NCBI GenBank assembly: GCA_033557465.1
Contig: CM066041.1
Span: forward strand, 161,175,532-161,239,531
Direction: 5' to 3'
DNA: 64,000 nt
From: Ichthyophis bannanicus
Lineage: Eukaryota; Chordata; Amphibia; Gymnophiona; Ichthyophiidae
Shown here one piece after another: positions 1 to 9,949 of this stretch (positions within the stretch are counted from its first letter, which is position 1; each line of letters begins with the position of its first letter). The notes below the pieces were generated by a model, which had not been told where the DNA came from, searched no databases, and worked only from the letters and a program-made list of their open reading frames with translations. Position numbers and translations under genes: made by a program.

Positions 1-2
1 AA

Positions 3-667
3 CTCAGAGCAATTTTCTTAGCTCTCAGAGTGTTCCACTCCCTGCTCAGCTACAGGACAGTCCTCATCCACATGGACAATCAAGTAGCCATGTTCTATGT
101 AAACAATCAGGGAGGGACTGGCTCTCTGTCGCTTTGCAACGAAGCTTTGCGACTGTGGGCCTTCGCCAGAGAGCATCAGATTCATCTTATGGCAGTATAT
201 CTTCCAGGTGTTCAAAACTCTTGGGCGGGCAGACAGACTCAGTCGAGTTCTGCTTCCACACGGACCAGGTAGCCAGGATTTTTCGAATTTGGGGAACTCC
301 GGACATAGACCTATTTGCAAGTCCGTGGAATGCCAAACTTCCCCATTTCTGTTCCAGGATTCCGTGTCAGGGAGTTCAGGCCAAGGATGCCTTCCTCCTT
401 CACTGGGGTCAAGACTTCCTTTATGCCTTTCCACCCATTCCCCTAATTCCCAAAACACTGTTCAAGCTTCAGAGACACCGAGGTTCTATGATCCTCATAG
501 CACCACATTGGCCACGCCAAGTGTGGTACCCTCTACTTCTGCATCTCTCTCAAGCTCCATCCCTGGAGTTGGGCTCTGCTCCAGATCTTCTCTCCCAGGA
601 AGACAGAACGTTGTGGCACCCAAACCCCCAGTCTCTCCATCTCAGGGCCTGGTTGCTGAAGGCCTAG
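3..667 (+). pseudogene. DIRS RNase H / methyltransferase-like region (A1a)
   Basis: The frame is open from base 3 and carries the RNase H signature HMDNQVAMFYVNNQGG (the D-N of the third acidic motif). A frameshift near 230-260 moves the coding frame. It then continues with the DIRS domain that follows RNase H: DLFASPWN, DAFLLHWG, YAFPPIPLI and a final PHWPRQVWYPLLL block. That block resembles the Dam-like methyltransferase region described in DIRS elements. In an intact element this protein would copy the retrotransposon RNA to DNA. The 5' part lies outside the window. Confidence 0.85.
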
Positions 668-668
668 A

Positions 669-1488
669 CCTTCAAGTTTTCCATCTCTCTCAGCAAGTCA
701 GAGATATTATTCATGCTTCTAGAGAGCCTTCCACTAGACGTTCCTATGCTTTCAAATGGAAAAGATTTACCATTTGGTGTTCAGAGAAGGGTCTTAACCC
801 TCTTGCAATACCTTTGAATTCTTTACTAGAGTATCTTCTGCATCTTTCCCATGCAGGCCTCAAAATAAATTCGGTAAGAGTCCATTTGAGTGCTATTGCA
901 TCGTCCCTCAAGCCTCTCAATGGACAGCCTGTTTCCTCTCATCCTCTTATAGCAAGATTCATGAGAGGCCTTCTTTTAACTAAACCTCCCATTAGACCAC
1001 CTCCAGTGGCATGGGACTTAAATCTGGTTCTTGGCCAGCTTATGAAGCCACCCTTTGAACCTTTAGCCACCACCTCCTTGAAATTTCTTTCTTGGAAGGT
1101 TATCTTTCTCATTGCAGTCACCTCAGCACGTCGCATCAGTGAGTTGCAAGCCTTGGTGGCTAATCCTCCTTATACAAGGTTCCATCATGATAAAGTAGTC
1201 CTCAGGACCAATCCACACTTTATGCCCAAAGTGGTCTCGCCTTTTCATCTGAACCAGGAGGTATACTTACCTGTCTTTTTTCCAGGACCTCATGCATCAA
1301 GTGCAGAGAGGAATCTTCATACTTTGGATTGTAAAAGAGCTCTCGCCTTTTACTTACAAAGAACACAGCAACATAGAAAGTCTTCTCAACTCTTTGTTGC
1401 TTTTGATCCTTCCCATTTAGGACTTCCAGTTTCTAAGAGAACACTGTCCAACTGGATTGCTCAGTGTATTTCTTTCGCCTACCAGAGT
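669..1488 (+). pseudogene. DIRS tyrosine recombinase, truncated (A1a)
   Basis: This is the N-terminal and central part of a DIRS tyrosine recombinase, the enzyme that inserts the circular DNA form without a target duplication. The frame begins upstream at 208, overlapping the RNase H region in another frame. Visible blocks are TRRSYAFKWKRF, the SAM-like helices through VRVHLSA, and the catalytic-Arg block TSARRISELQAL. The gene ends after SNWIAQCISFAYQ, before the HxxR and Tyr motifs. At that point the frame runs into another copy's methyltransferase tail (PWYPLLLCL), so the recombinase lost half of its catalytic residues. Confidence 0.88.
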
Positions 1489-1624
1489 AGACAGCCTTGG
1501 TATCCCCTGTTACTATGCCTCTCGACAGAGCTCCCAGTCCCTCTGGGGAGTGTCCCAGGACTACTGACCCAGGAGGAGGGCTTGCTTCTCTACCCCAACC
1601 TGGGGGCCCTGTCGCTAACAGCAT

Positions 1625-2610
1625 GACTGCTGAACAGGTTGCCTTAGCACCCTTCAACCTCCTCAGGGAGGTGGAAGAAGTCCTCCTGGCCTCCCGTAAG
1701 AACTCCATGAGATGAGTCTACGCCTTCAAGGGGCACAAATTCTTAGTATGGTGTGTGGAGCAATGGGTTGACCCGTTCTGCCAGGTGCACACTGTGCTGC
1801 AGTACTTACTCTACCTCTTGCAGACCGTACTCAAATCCAACTCCATCAGGGTACACCTGAGCGTGCTCTCCACACTATCACTTCATAGAGGGCAAACCTC
1901 TTTCTGGGCAGCCCCTTGTTACCTGATTCATGTGGGGTTTGCTGCTCTCTAAGCCTCCCATCTGGCTGCCTCCAGCAGAATGGGATCTCAGTGTGGTTCT
2001 GATGTAGCTTACCAAGCTGCCTTTCAAAGCTTTGGCTACCTGCTATTTGCGTTACCTATCTTGGAAGGTTTCCTTTCTGGTGGTGCTCACCTTTGCCCAC
2101 AGAGTCAGTGAGCTTTAGCCATTGGTGGCTGAGCCTCCTTACAGTAGGTTCTACAAGAACAGGGTTGTGCTTCACACTCACCCACATTTCCTTCTGAAGG
2201 TGGTATCCGTCTTCCACCTCAATCAGAAGGTGGTGCTCCCTATCTTTTTTTCATGGCCCCATACTGACAAGGTGGCAGCCGTTCTCCATTCTCTGGACTG
2301 CAAAAAAGCCTGTCGTCCTACCTGCAGCATACTCTGGATCATTGCAAAACCTCACACAGCTTTTTGTTTCATATGACCCCAGTCGACTGGGGGAGGCTGT
2401 GACCAAGCGGACCCTGTCCATCCAGGTGGTGGACTGCATCGCCTTTGCCCATGATCAGGCTGGGCTAGCATTGGAATGCTGGGTCTACGGTGCACAATGT
2501 CAGGGCTATGCTCTGTCCCTATGGCAGACAGCTGCCTGTTGCCACCTGGTCCTCAGTTCACACCTTTGCAGCTCACTACTGCCTGAAGAGGGAGTCCTGA
2601 TGGGACAGTG
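1625..2610 (+). pseudogene. DIRS tyrosine recombinase remnant (A1b)
   Basis: This is a recombinase relic with stops and frameshifts. Recognisable blocks are LREVEEVLLASRK (about 1665), VLQYLLYLL, KSNSIRVHLSVLS (about 1830), EPPYSRFYKNRVVLHTHPHF (2130-2190) and LFVSYDPSRLGEAVTKRTLS (2360-2420). The end ATWSSVHTFAAHYCL (about 2550-2580) contains the Tyr position. The catalytic-Arg block and HxxR are degraded. It cannot be functional. Confidence 0.85.
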
Positions 2611-2796
2611 CCTTCGGCCAGGCCATATCTGTTCAGGGTTAGGCAACTCCTACCCCCAACCCTTCTTGTTCAGGCTACCGGGGCCTTGGTTCTCCCTGGA
2701 CACTGGGGTCCTCAGTATCTTTCCTCAAATTTGCTTGTGGCTGCTCATGGTGGGGCCATGTTTCTTCTACAGGTTCTCGGTAGCCTGTAGCTAGGG

Positions 2797-3160
2797 AGTC
2801 CCATATGTGAGGACTGACTTCCTGCTTGTTCCTGGAGAAAGCATAGTTACTCACCTGTAACAGGTGTTCTCCAGGGACAGCAGGGATCAATCCTCACAAC
2901 ACACTCTTCTCCCCTTGGAGTTGCTGTATAATTTTTTGCAATCATCTTTTGTCAGCTCTAGCTATGTCATCTGACTGAGTAAGATGGTACCCTTGGGCAG
3001 GAAGGGGACCACGCATGCGTGGTGGCATCTCATAAAGGCTTTCTTTGAAAACTGGGGAGATGTTTCCGTGAGTGCTCTGTCAGTGTTGACATCACCATAT
3101 GTGAGGACTGATTCTTGCTGTTCCTGGAGAACACCTGTTACAGGTGAGTAACTATGCTTA
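2797..3160 (+). repeat. DIRS-A 3' internal and terminal inverted repeats (A1b)
   Basis: This region has the same architecture as 37262-37647. First comes a copy of the reverse complement of the element's start (CATATGTGAGGACTGACTTC), then CACCTGTAACAGGTGTTCTCC. A spacer with AAGATGG (2981-2987) and a decayed GCATGCG core follows. Last is the terminal inverted copy ending ACAGGTGAGTAACTATGC. CpG sites seen in A2 are mostly TpG or CpA here, which indicates greater age. Confidence 0.85.
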
Positions 3161-3571
3161 ATGACCTGGGTACAAATGATATAACAATGATGGGGGAGAT
3201 CAAATTGGTGGAGGGGTTGTGCTCTAGGGTGGGGGGGGGTATTAAGTCAGGAAACAAAACACTCTGTAGAAGCCTTATGGATCAGCCTTCCATGTAAAAG
3301 GGAAGACAGTGGCAGTGGGGGGTGTATTACTGTCTGCTTGGCCTGAATTCACGGATGATGAAATGCTAAAAGAAATCAGGGAAGCTAACAAAAGTTACAA
3401 CAGAGTAATAATGGGTGATTTCAATTACCCTGGTATTGACTGTGTCTGTGTCGCAGCAGGACCTGCTAGGGACATACGATTTCTAGATGAAATAAGTGAT
3501 TACTTTTTGGAGCAGCTGGTTCATGAGCCAACAAGAGGGGAAGCTATTTTGGACCTAGTCCTCTTGGAATG
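3161..3571 (+). pseudogene. CR1-like LINE endonuclease fragment
   Basis: This short piece of a CR1-type LINE ORF2 covers the apurinic/apyrimidinic endonuclease-like region. The clearest stretch is VIMGDFNYPGIDC (about 3405-3440), followed by RFLDEISDYFLEQLVHEPTRGEAILDLVL in the next 130 bases. This is the usual endonuclease core with a catalytic Asp and Asn in GDFN. The upstream part (EALWISLPCKRED) is frameshifted. It is truncated at both ends between two DIRS termini. Confidence 0.75.
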
Positions 3572-3825
3572 CAGGTTCTCTGTCGACAAGCAGGGGATCT
3601 GTAGCCACACTTTTTGGTAAAGTCTGTGGGCTGATCCTTCAAGCAGAACTCTCTCCTAGCTTTCAATAAAAGTCTTTTTGCATGGCACTGGGCATGCATG
3701 GTAGGTCTTGTGCCTCCTGACACTCAGTCCTTTTTTTTTTCCCCCCTGCTGTGTCCACACACACCCACACCAGAAGTGCTTTCCTCTCCTGACACGCAAT
3801 ATTTTTTTTCAATTTAACTATCCAT
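3572..3825. repeat. DIRS-D-type terminal fragment
   Basis: This resembles the DIRS-D 3' region at 63383-63545 in the same orientation: a CTC-GACA-GCAGGGGA block, CAGCCACACTT, GGGCTGATCCTTCAAG, GGGCATGCATGGTAGGTCT and GCCTCCTGACACTCAGTCC. The right part (3730-3825) is T/C-rich and unassigned. It is an orphan terminus with no attached coding region. Its orientation does not fit a 5' end of the DIRS-D copy that resumes at 50239. Confidence 0.7.
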
Positions 3826-3990
3826 TCCTTATTCTTCCAGTACAGTCCCGCACCTTTGGGTAGTGTCTCCAGCAGCTTGGAGACTGAGCATGTTGCATTT
3901 GATGACATCAGGGGTTTACATACCTCCCACCAGAGCAAGTATCTCAGTCTCCAAGCAGCTAGGGTGAGGCAATTCCTTAGGTGTGGACTC
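3826..3990 (+). repeat. DIRS-C 5' terminal inverted repeat and leader
   Basis: Bases 3840-3950 (GTCCCGCACCTTTGGGTA, then GCTTGGAGACTGAGCATG and GATGACATCAGGGG) match the reverse complement of 17285-17410. The downstream 3990-4798 is a non-coding leader: I see a run of T then G at 4610-4647 (TTT...CGGTGGGG...), purine-rich tracts and no recognisable gene. The long G run may be collapsed or unreliable in an assembly. Confidence 0.75.
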
Positions 3991-4798
3991 GCTAGAGGAT
4001 CTGATAAGGATAGTTTTAGGCAATCAGAAAGACTGAGGAGGAAAAAAAAAGATAAGATTCAGGTTTGGTCAAGCTCTAGGTTTAAAGCTCTGGGGTAATA
4101 AAGAGAGGGGAAAAAAAAAGAAAACCATAGACATACAGCAGTAGCCTCAGGCCTTGATCGTGGGATCTGGGAGGTGCATGCAGACAGAAAGCACTCCAGC
4201 AGAGAGAGAGGAATTGCTTTTGCAGCTTCCTTCCGCAAAAGGTCTGTGGGGAGCGTGAACCAGCTGGCAGCAAGCCTGATTCTCTTCAACACTCCCAACA
4301 ATGCCGAAGCTTTGCTGGTAGCTGAGTCTCTCATCGGGAATGCAAGCAGCAGCTATTTGTCTCCAGTGAGTGAAATGTGGAAGATAAACTTTGGGAATTT
4401 AGGCTGGGTGCTATGGAGTTTAAGCGGCTTCCCACGCACACAGGTACAGCTGCCATTTTGTACAACCCAATTTGATTTGCCTTTCTCCTTGTTTTTTGCT
4501 TTTATTTTAGCATTTGGACTGCATTTTGGTGGCAAATTTAGTCAGGCAGGAAAGCATAGGCTGCGGGGTTCAGCGGACTCGGGCAGCTGATTTCGTGTTT
4601 TATTTTCCTGCATTTTTTTTTTTTTCGGTGGGGGGGGGGGGGGGGAAGCAAAGAAGAAAGAAAGCAGTAGAAGGAGCTGGAAGAACAAATGGCACAAGGT
4701 TTACCTTGGCTTTGTTTTTGTGTTTGGCTCACTGAAGAAAAAAAAATAAGGGTAAAGTCCTACCATAACTGGGGTCTCACCATATCCCTCAAGAGCAC

Positions 4799-5545
4799 AT
4801 GTCTGACGTGGATCGTGGAGAAGGTCAACAGGTCTATATTGCACTTGTCGGGCTGAGGCCAGATCAGCGGAGGTGGTCTTCCTCAAGGGCCAGGGTGACT
4901 GTGTTCCAGATTTCTTGGGAGAGAGTCCAGTCTCAGACTACAGAGGCTCATGAAGGGTCCAGTACTGCAGTACCAGCCGAAACGGCGAATAAGGACTCAG
5001 AGGGGCTTCCTCCAGTGGCACAGGGCACAAAGAAGAAGTCGGGGAAGTCCTCAAAGCCCTCCAAGAGCATCCTGGATATGGCTCAGCAGAGAGACATACC
5101 AAGGGCATTTTCCCCAGATTTTGTCCTCATGCATAAGGCATTTTGCTTGAAGCAGACAGGAAGGGAGTCTGATGGGGCACAAGGTAAGGGGTAGAAGCAA
5201 GCATTACCGGAGACGCCCGCAGATGATGGGGCACTAAATGAGCTGGGCCCGAGTAGGCAGTGGATAGAGGAGGACCTGTGGGGAGAGATGGGGTCCCTTC
5301 ATTCCAAGGAGGAAGAAGATTCCCCTCAGGAGTTTGAAATGGATGAGATGGATTTGGAGGAGGGAGAAATCCTCTCAGGCAGAGGAGTCCTGCATAGTGC
5401 AATTCTTCCGGAGGGAAGAGTTAGCATTGTTGATTACGCATTCCCTAAAGGACAAAGAGGCTTTGTTAGAGGAGGAGCCGCTGGAGGATCCTCTCTTCCA
5501 AGATGTCAGGAAGATGCAAAGGGTATTTCCAGATCATCCTGCTAG
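4799..5545 (+). pseudogene. gag-like ORF of DIRS-C, 5' part
   Basis: Two adjoining open segments (4799-5194 and 5288-5545) encode a hydrophilic protein. It has a Lys/Ser-rich patch (GTKKKSGKSSKPSKSILD) followed by an acidic stretch (EEEDSPQEFEMDEMDLEEGEIL). The position between the 5' inverted repeat and the RT, and the charge layout, fit a DIRS gag-like first ORF. There is no diagnostic motif, so the assignment is by position. It is cut at about 5533 by the DIRS-B insertion. Confidence 0.5.
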
Positions 5546-6400
5546 ACCAGTTCAGACAAGCAGGTTTAGCTCCCCTACCAGCAGATGTTGGAGACAGAGA
5601 AAAAAACTCCACAAGAAGCCTGGCTGAACCCTGGTAGACACAAAGCCGAACCCCTAGAGGTCGCCCCCACTATTTTCTCTGTCTTCAGCAGATGATGATG
5701 TCTACCCCTTTTTTCTTCCCTTCAGGGGTTGTTTTTTATTTTGGGTGACTTTGCTGAATGCATCCAGGGCACACAGGAGGTGCCCTTCCAGATTTCCCAG
5801 CCTCCATGGAGTAATTGGCTTGGGTTGAGCTCCTGGTCAGGACGACCACATGAGCTTCCCGCATTGAAGGGGAGACCGGCTTCAGATCACGAGGATCTGC
5901 AGTGCCGGTAGCAAGGGGAGCCCTCGGATCTCAGCGGCAGCCTCTTCCAGGATCATCTCTCAGTCTGCAGCCTGTTTTCGTCATCTGCCCTGGCTCCCCT
6001 GCTCTGCTTCTGATCCAGCACAGTGAGTGTATGCAACCCCGCCCCCCACCTTGCCACTCGGGTTGTGATAGCTGTCAGGGCAGCCGTGCTCATTACTGCA
6101 GCCTTACTTGGGGTGGCTTCTGCTCGCAGCACTAGTTTCTCTCAGCTGCAGGACCCGGGGGGGGGGGGTCATTTCCTCAGCTGTTCCCGCTGGCGGCAGT
6201 TGTGGCGGCCATCTTGTTGTTTGCTCTCAGCTACGTGGTCGCAGCGACAGTAGACATTTTGGAAGGAAGCTTAAACTTCCATTGCCACCTACCGGGAACT
6301 CCCACCCATGCGGTCTAGGGCTTGTTGGAGGGAAAAAGGCTCATAGCTGCGACCTGTTAGAGGGTATTACAGCCACATATCAGTTTCTCCCTTTCTTGGG

Positions 6401-8080
6401 ATGCCTTCCCTGCAGAGGTGCGTGGTGTGTAGTAAAAAGCACAAGGACCTAAGGGACAGGATTTGTGTTATGTGCTTGGCTCACTTGAGGGACACCTGTA
6501 GCACGATGCCCATGGGGGGTCAGGACAAGGGCAGCCCGGCTTCAGTATTTCCACTTCCAGCGGAACCCAGACCATGTCTCTCTGCAGGGGAACCTCTGGA
6601 TCCACCGTTTTTAGTCCCATCTTCTGCAGAGCCACTTACTCAGTCGGGGTCTATACAGCCCCCAAATGCCCAGTTTCTCGCCCTTTTCAAGCAGGCATGG
6701 GCCCTCTGACGTTCAGATCCTTTGGGGGCTAGTTCAGCATCCTTGCCTTCTCATGTCTCACCATGTTCAGCTCCAGGGTCCCGAAAGCACTCTAGAGTGG
6801 ATGAGGCCCCCAAAGAAAATAGCCGTCCACCCAAGGAGGTCTCGTGGGGTTCAGACACTTGGGCAATGGGGCCAGAAGATGTTTTTTCCTCTGCAGACGA
6901 CAGCAGGGAAGCGTCTGACCGCGAGGACGGGAAATGGTCCCCTTCAGAGTTTTCAGCAGAGGGACTGGATGGGATGCAGGACATACGTCTGTTTCTTAAG
7001 GATGAATTGCCGGCACTGATTGCCCACGTCGTGGAGGCTCTACGCTTGTCAGAGCCGTCGGAGCAACAGACCCCACAGTCTCTCTCTCTCTCTCTCCCTC
7101 AGCCAGATCCCATTTTGCAGGGCATTCGGAAGCCCTCCAGAGCCTTTCTGTTTCTGGCGGAGCTTCAACAGATGGTATCTCGAGAGTGGGACTCCAGGTG
7201 CTTCCCTTCATACGGCCTACCACCTAGGCCAATACTACCTCTGTATTTGTGCTAACATAATGTGAAATTGTCCCTTCTTTTTGATTAATACTATAAGGGA
7301 TTATAAAATTACAATACTGCCTCTGGGCACTGCCTGATCTGGAGAAATGGCTCGCATATCCAAAGGTAGACGCGCTTGTGATTGGAGTTACGAAACACAC
7401 CACCATTCCAGTGGAGGGTAGTGCAGCGCTTCAGGATCAACAAGACAGGAAGGTTGAGGGCCTTCTTAAGACTGCCTTTTCGGCTTCCACCTTAACTCTC
7501 TAGGTATCCGTTTGCGAGGGCCTGGTGGCCCAGGCCCTCCTGTGATGGATTCAGTGCCTGCCGAAGGATCCAGCCTTGGCTCACCTGGAATCAGTAATGG
7601 CGTTCTTAGCAGATGCATTCTATGATCTGCTTAGACTCTCAGCTAGGACAGTGGCGTGGTTACTGTGTCTCACAGATGGCTCTGGCTTTGCCAATGGTCG
7701 GCGGACTCTGCGTCGAAGACACACCTCTCGAAGCTTCCCTTCAGGGGGAAGCTGCTGTTCGGTGAGGATCTTGACAAGCTTGTCAAGGACCTGGGGGAAG
7801 TTCGGCCCCAGCTCTTCCAGAGGATAAGCCAAAGTCTTCCGCATGCTGGTCCTCACAGCGGTACTCTCCAACCACGCAGCCTACGTCCAGATTTCACGAT
7901 GCTCGTCGCTACTGCCCTGGTAGGACTCCAGGCTCGGCTTTGTCTGGCCGTTTTGGTCAGAAACAGCAGTCCTTTCGAGGCGCCCGGAGAGGGAGCGAGT
8001 CCTACCCGGCGTTGTCCAAGTTTTCTGGCTCCACGCACTCTTCTTGCTGCCTGGGTGGGCTGCCCTCCCGAGGTGCCTCC
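6401..8080 (+). pseudogene. DIRS-B gag-like protein
   Basis: The start at 6401 gives an N-terminus with two Cys pairs (CVVC at residues 7-10 and CVMC at 22-25). This is a probable zinc-binding hairpin also present in DIRS-A gag. A Ser/Pro-rich linker follows, then an acidic middle (6850-7000), then LPALIAHVVEALRLSEPSEQ (7010-7070). A 68-bp insertion breaks the frame at 7244. Remnants resembling other DIRS gags follow (PLEASLQGEAAV near 7725). The C-terminus near 7940-8080 is Gln/Arg/Ser-rich. A (TC)n run lies at 7078-7098. Bases 5570-6400 upstream hold only leader sequence. Confidence 0.65.
7230..7325. repeat. 68-bp insertion with direct repeats in DIRS-B gag
   Basis: CAATACTACCTCTG at 7230-7243 and CAATACTGCCTCTG at 7312-7325 flank a 68-base AT-rich segment (7244-7311). 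Joining the flanks without it gives an open gag frame (around PRPILPL into LPDLEKW). This looks like a tiny retroposed or filler insertion with a 14-bp target duplication that has one mismatch. The inserted sequence has no recognised promoter or tail. Confidence 0.55.
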
Positions 8081-8083
8081 ACT

Positions 8084-9843
8084 GGTAGGTGGTCGCTTGG
8101 TGCTGTTTTTTTGGCAGTGGGCTCTCATCACTTCTGATCAGTGGGTCTTCAACATTGTGTCTCAGGGTTACGTTCTTGAATGTTGGCGGTCAATTCCCGA
8201 GGCTTTTGTCATTTCGCCTGCTGGAGCGTCCCGGAAAAGGGCGACTATTCACTCAACCATGCAGCATCTCCTTCTCCTGCGTGCCATTCGACCAGTCCCT
8301 CTCGCGAAGAGGGGCTGCGGTTGTTACTCTATCTATTTCATAGTATTCAAGAAGGACAGCTCCTTTCGTCCAATCCTGGATCTCAAGGGCACAAATCGCT
8401 GTCTTCGGGTACCGCACTTCAGGATGGAGATGCTGCGGTTGGTGATCCAAGCGGTATGCGGTGGGGGGGGGAGTTCCTCGCTTCTCTTGATCTGGCAGAA
8501 GCATACTTCCATATTCACATCCGGGATGACCAGCAGCGTTTCCTGTTTCGCAGTTCTCGGATGGCACTTCCAGTTTTGTGCTATGCCTTTCGGTCTGGCC
8601 TCTGCTCTGCGAACCTTCTCCAAGATCATGATGGTGGTTGCAGTGGCCCTGCGCAAATGGGGAACTCAGACCCTTACCTGGACGATTGGCTGATTCAAGC
8701 AGATTCCCTGTTGGAAGCTCGCCAGGCAGTGGCTATATAGTTTCCTTCCTTGAGAGTCTCGGCTGGGTGGTCAACAATGCCAAAAGCCATCTTCAGCCAT
8801 CACAGCAACTAGAGTTCCTCAGAACGCGCTTTGACACCGATCGGGGAAAAGTCTTCCTGACATGCGATCGGTTCCGCAAGTTCTCCTCTGAACTCCAGGA
8901 GTTTCTACTCCAGAGTGCTCCTCGAGTGGGACTTCCTCCAGGTGCTCGGCTCAATGGCGGCCACTATTGAGGTTGTACCGTGGGCCAGAGCTCACATGAG
9001 GAACCTGCAGCGATCTTTACTCTCTCGCTGGTCCCTAGTGTCGGAAGTCTACAACTGCTGGCTGCTGCTCCTCCTGTCTACACGGCACAGCCTCCACTGG
9101 TGACTGTCAGCAACCCTCATCTCCTCAGAAGTGTTTCCCTGAAAACCCCTCGGTGGATTCTCTTGACCACCAATGCGAGTCTCTCCGGGTGGGGAGCCCA
9201 TTGCCGGAATCGCTCAGCGCAAGGAACCTGGTCACCTCGCAAAGCGTGCTGGTCCATCAACCGCCTGGAAGCACGAGTAGTTCGCTTGGCCCTACTGCGC
9301 TTCCTTCCTCTCCTCAGGGCCCAGGCAGTCTGTGTTCTCTGTGACAACTGTGGCCTATATCAACCGCCAGGGAGGCACAAAGTCTCTGGGGGTATCCAGG
9401 GAGATGGCCCTCCTTTTTCCCTGGGCGGAGATGCACCTGCAGGCTCTGTTGGCCCAACACATTACCTGGTCGGACAACATACAGGCAGATTTCCTCAGCC
9501 GTCGTGTTCTCAAGCCAGGAGAATCGGAGATCACCCCCTGGGCGTTTCAGTGGATTGTTCAGGCGTGGGCCAGCCGAGAATGGACCTCATGGCATCAACA
9601 GCCACAGGAGGGAGTGCAGGTCTTGCCGATTGGATGCCCTGGCTCAACCATGGCCGAAGGGTGTTCTGCTGTACATTTTCCTCCTTGGGTCCTGATCGGC
9701 AGAGTCCTTCGGCAGGTCCTGGCACACCGGGGAAAAGTGATTCTGGTGGCCCCAGACTGGCCTTGGAGGCCATGGTATGTGGACCTCGTCTGGTTGGCAC
9801 GGCTTCCTCCACTACACCTCGGGTTCGCAGGGGCCTTCTGTGA
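8084..9843 (+). pseudogene. DIRS-B reverse transcriptase / RNase H / methyltransferase-like
   Basis: The N-terminal RT block GGRLVLFFWQWALITSDQWV (8084-8140) is followed by FRPILDLKGTNR (8365-8400), LDLAEAYFHIHI (8490-8525), CAMPFGLASA (8578-8610) and the catalytic box PYLDDWLIQ (8670-8700). RNase H has LTTNASLSGWGAHC (9160-9200) and TTVAYINRQGGT (9340-9375). The methyltransferase-like tail has VILVAPDWPWRPWY (9740-9780). The frame changes several times, one change lying at the G run 8463-8471. It is non-functional. Confidence 0.88.
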
Positions 9844-9949
9844 CAAAGTCCAATCATAATGGACAACCTGGCTCCCTACTCGCTTACGGCTTGGCTTTTG
9901 GACGCCGACAGCTAAGCCGTAAGGGCTACTTGCGTTGGGTAGTCGTGAC

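Larger units (their letters stand above)
1..1488 (+). mobile_element. DIRS-A1a retrotransposon fragment
   Basis: This is the 3' half of a DIRS-type tyrosine-recombinase retrotransposon, cut by the left edge of the window. It encodes the end of RNase H, a methyltransferase-like region and most of the recombinase. The products closely parallel those of the complete DIRS-A2 copy at 31890-37647. The element stops abruptly at about 1488, inside the recombinase gene, where sequence from another DIRS-A copy begins. No terminal repeat remains on this fragment. Confidence 0.9.
1489..3160 (+). mobile_element. DIRS-A1b retrotransposon 3' fragment
   Basis: This second, more decayed DIRS-A fragment lies in the same orientation and directly abuts A1a. 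It starts within the methyltransferase-like tail, runs through a recombinase with many stops, and ends with complete DIRS-A 3' termini at 2797-3160. Its sequence is clearly divergent from A1a, so the pair looks like two copies fused by deletion or recombination rather than one duplicated segment. Confidence 0.85.

Noticed and set aside
4610..4650. Functional T/G homopolymer element
   Set aside because: A T run followed by a long G run is more likely simple repeat or assembly noise; nothing around it suggests function.
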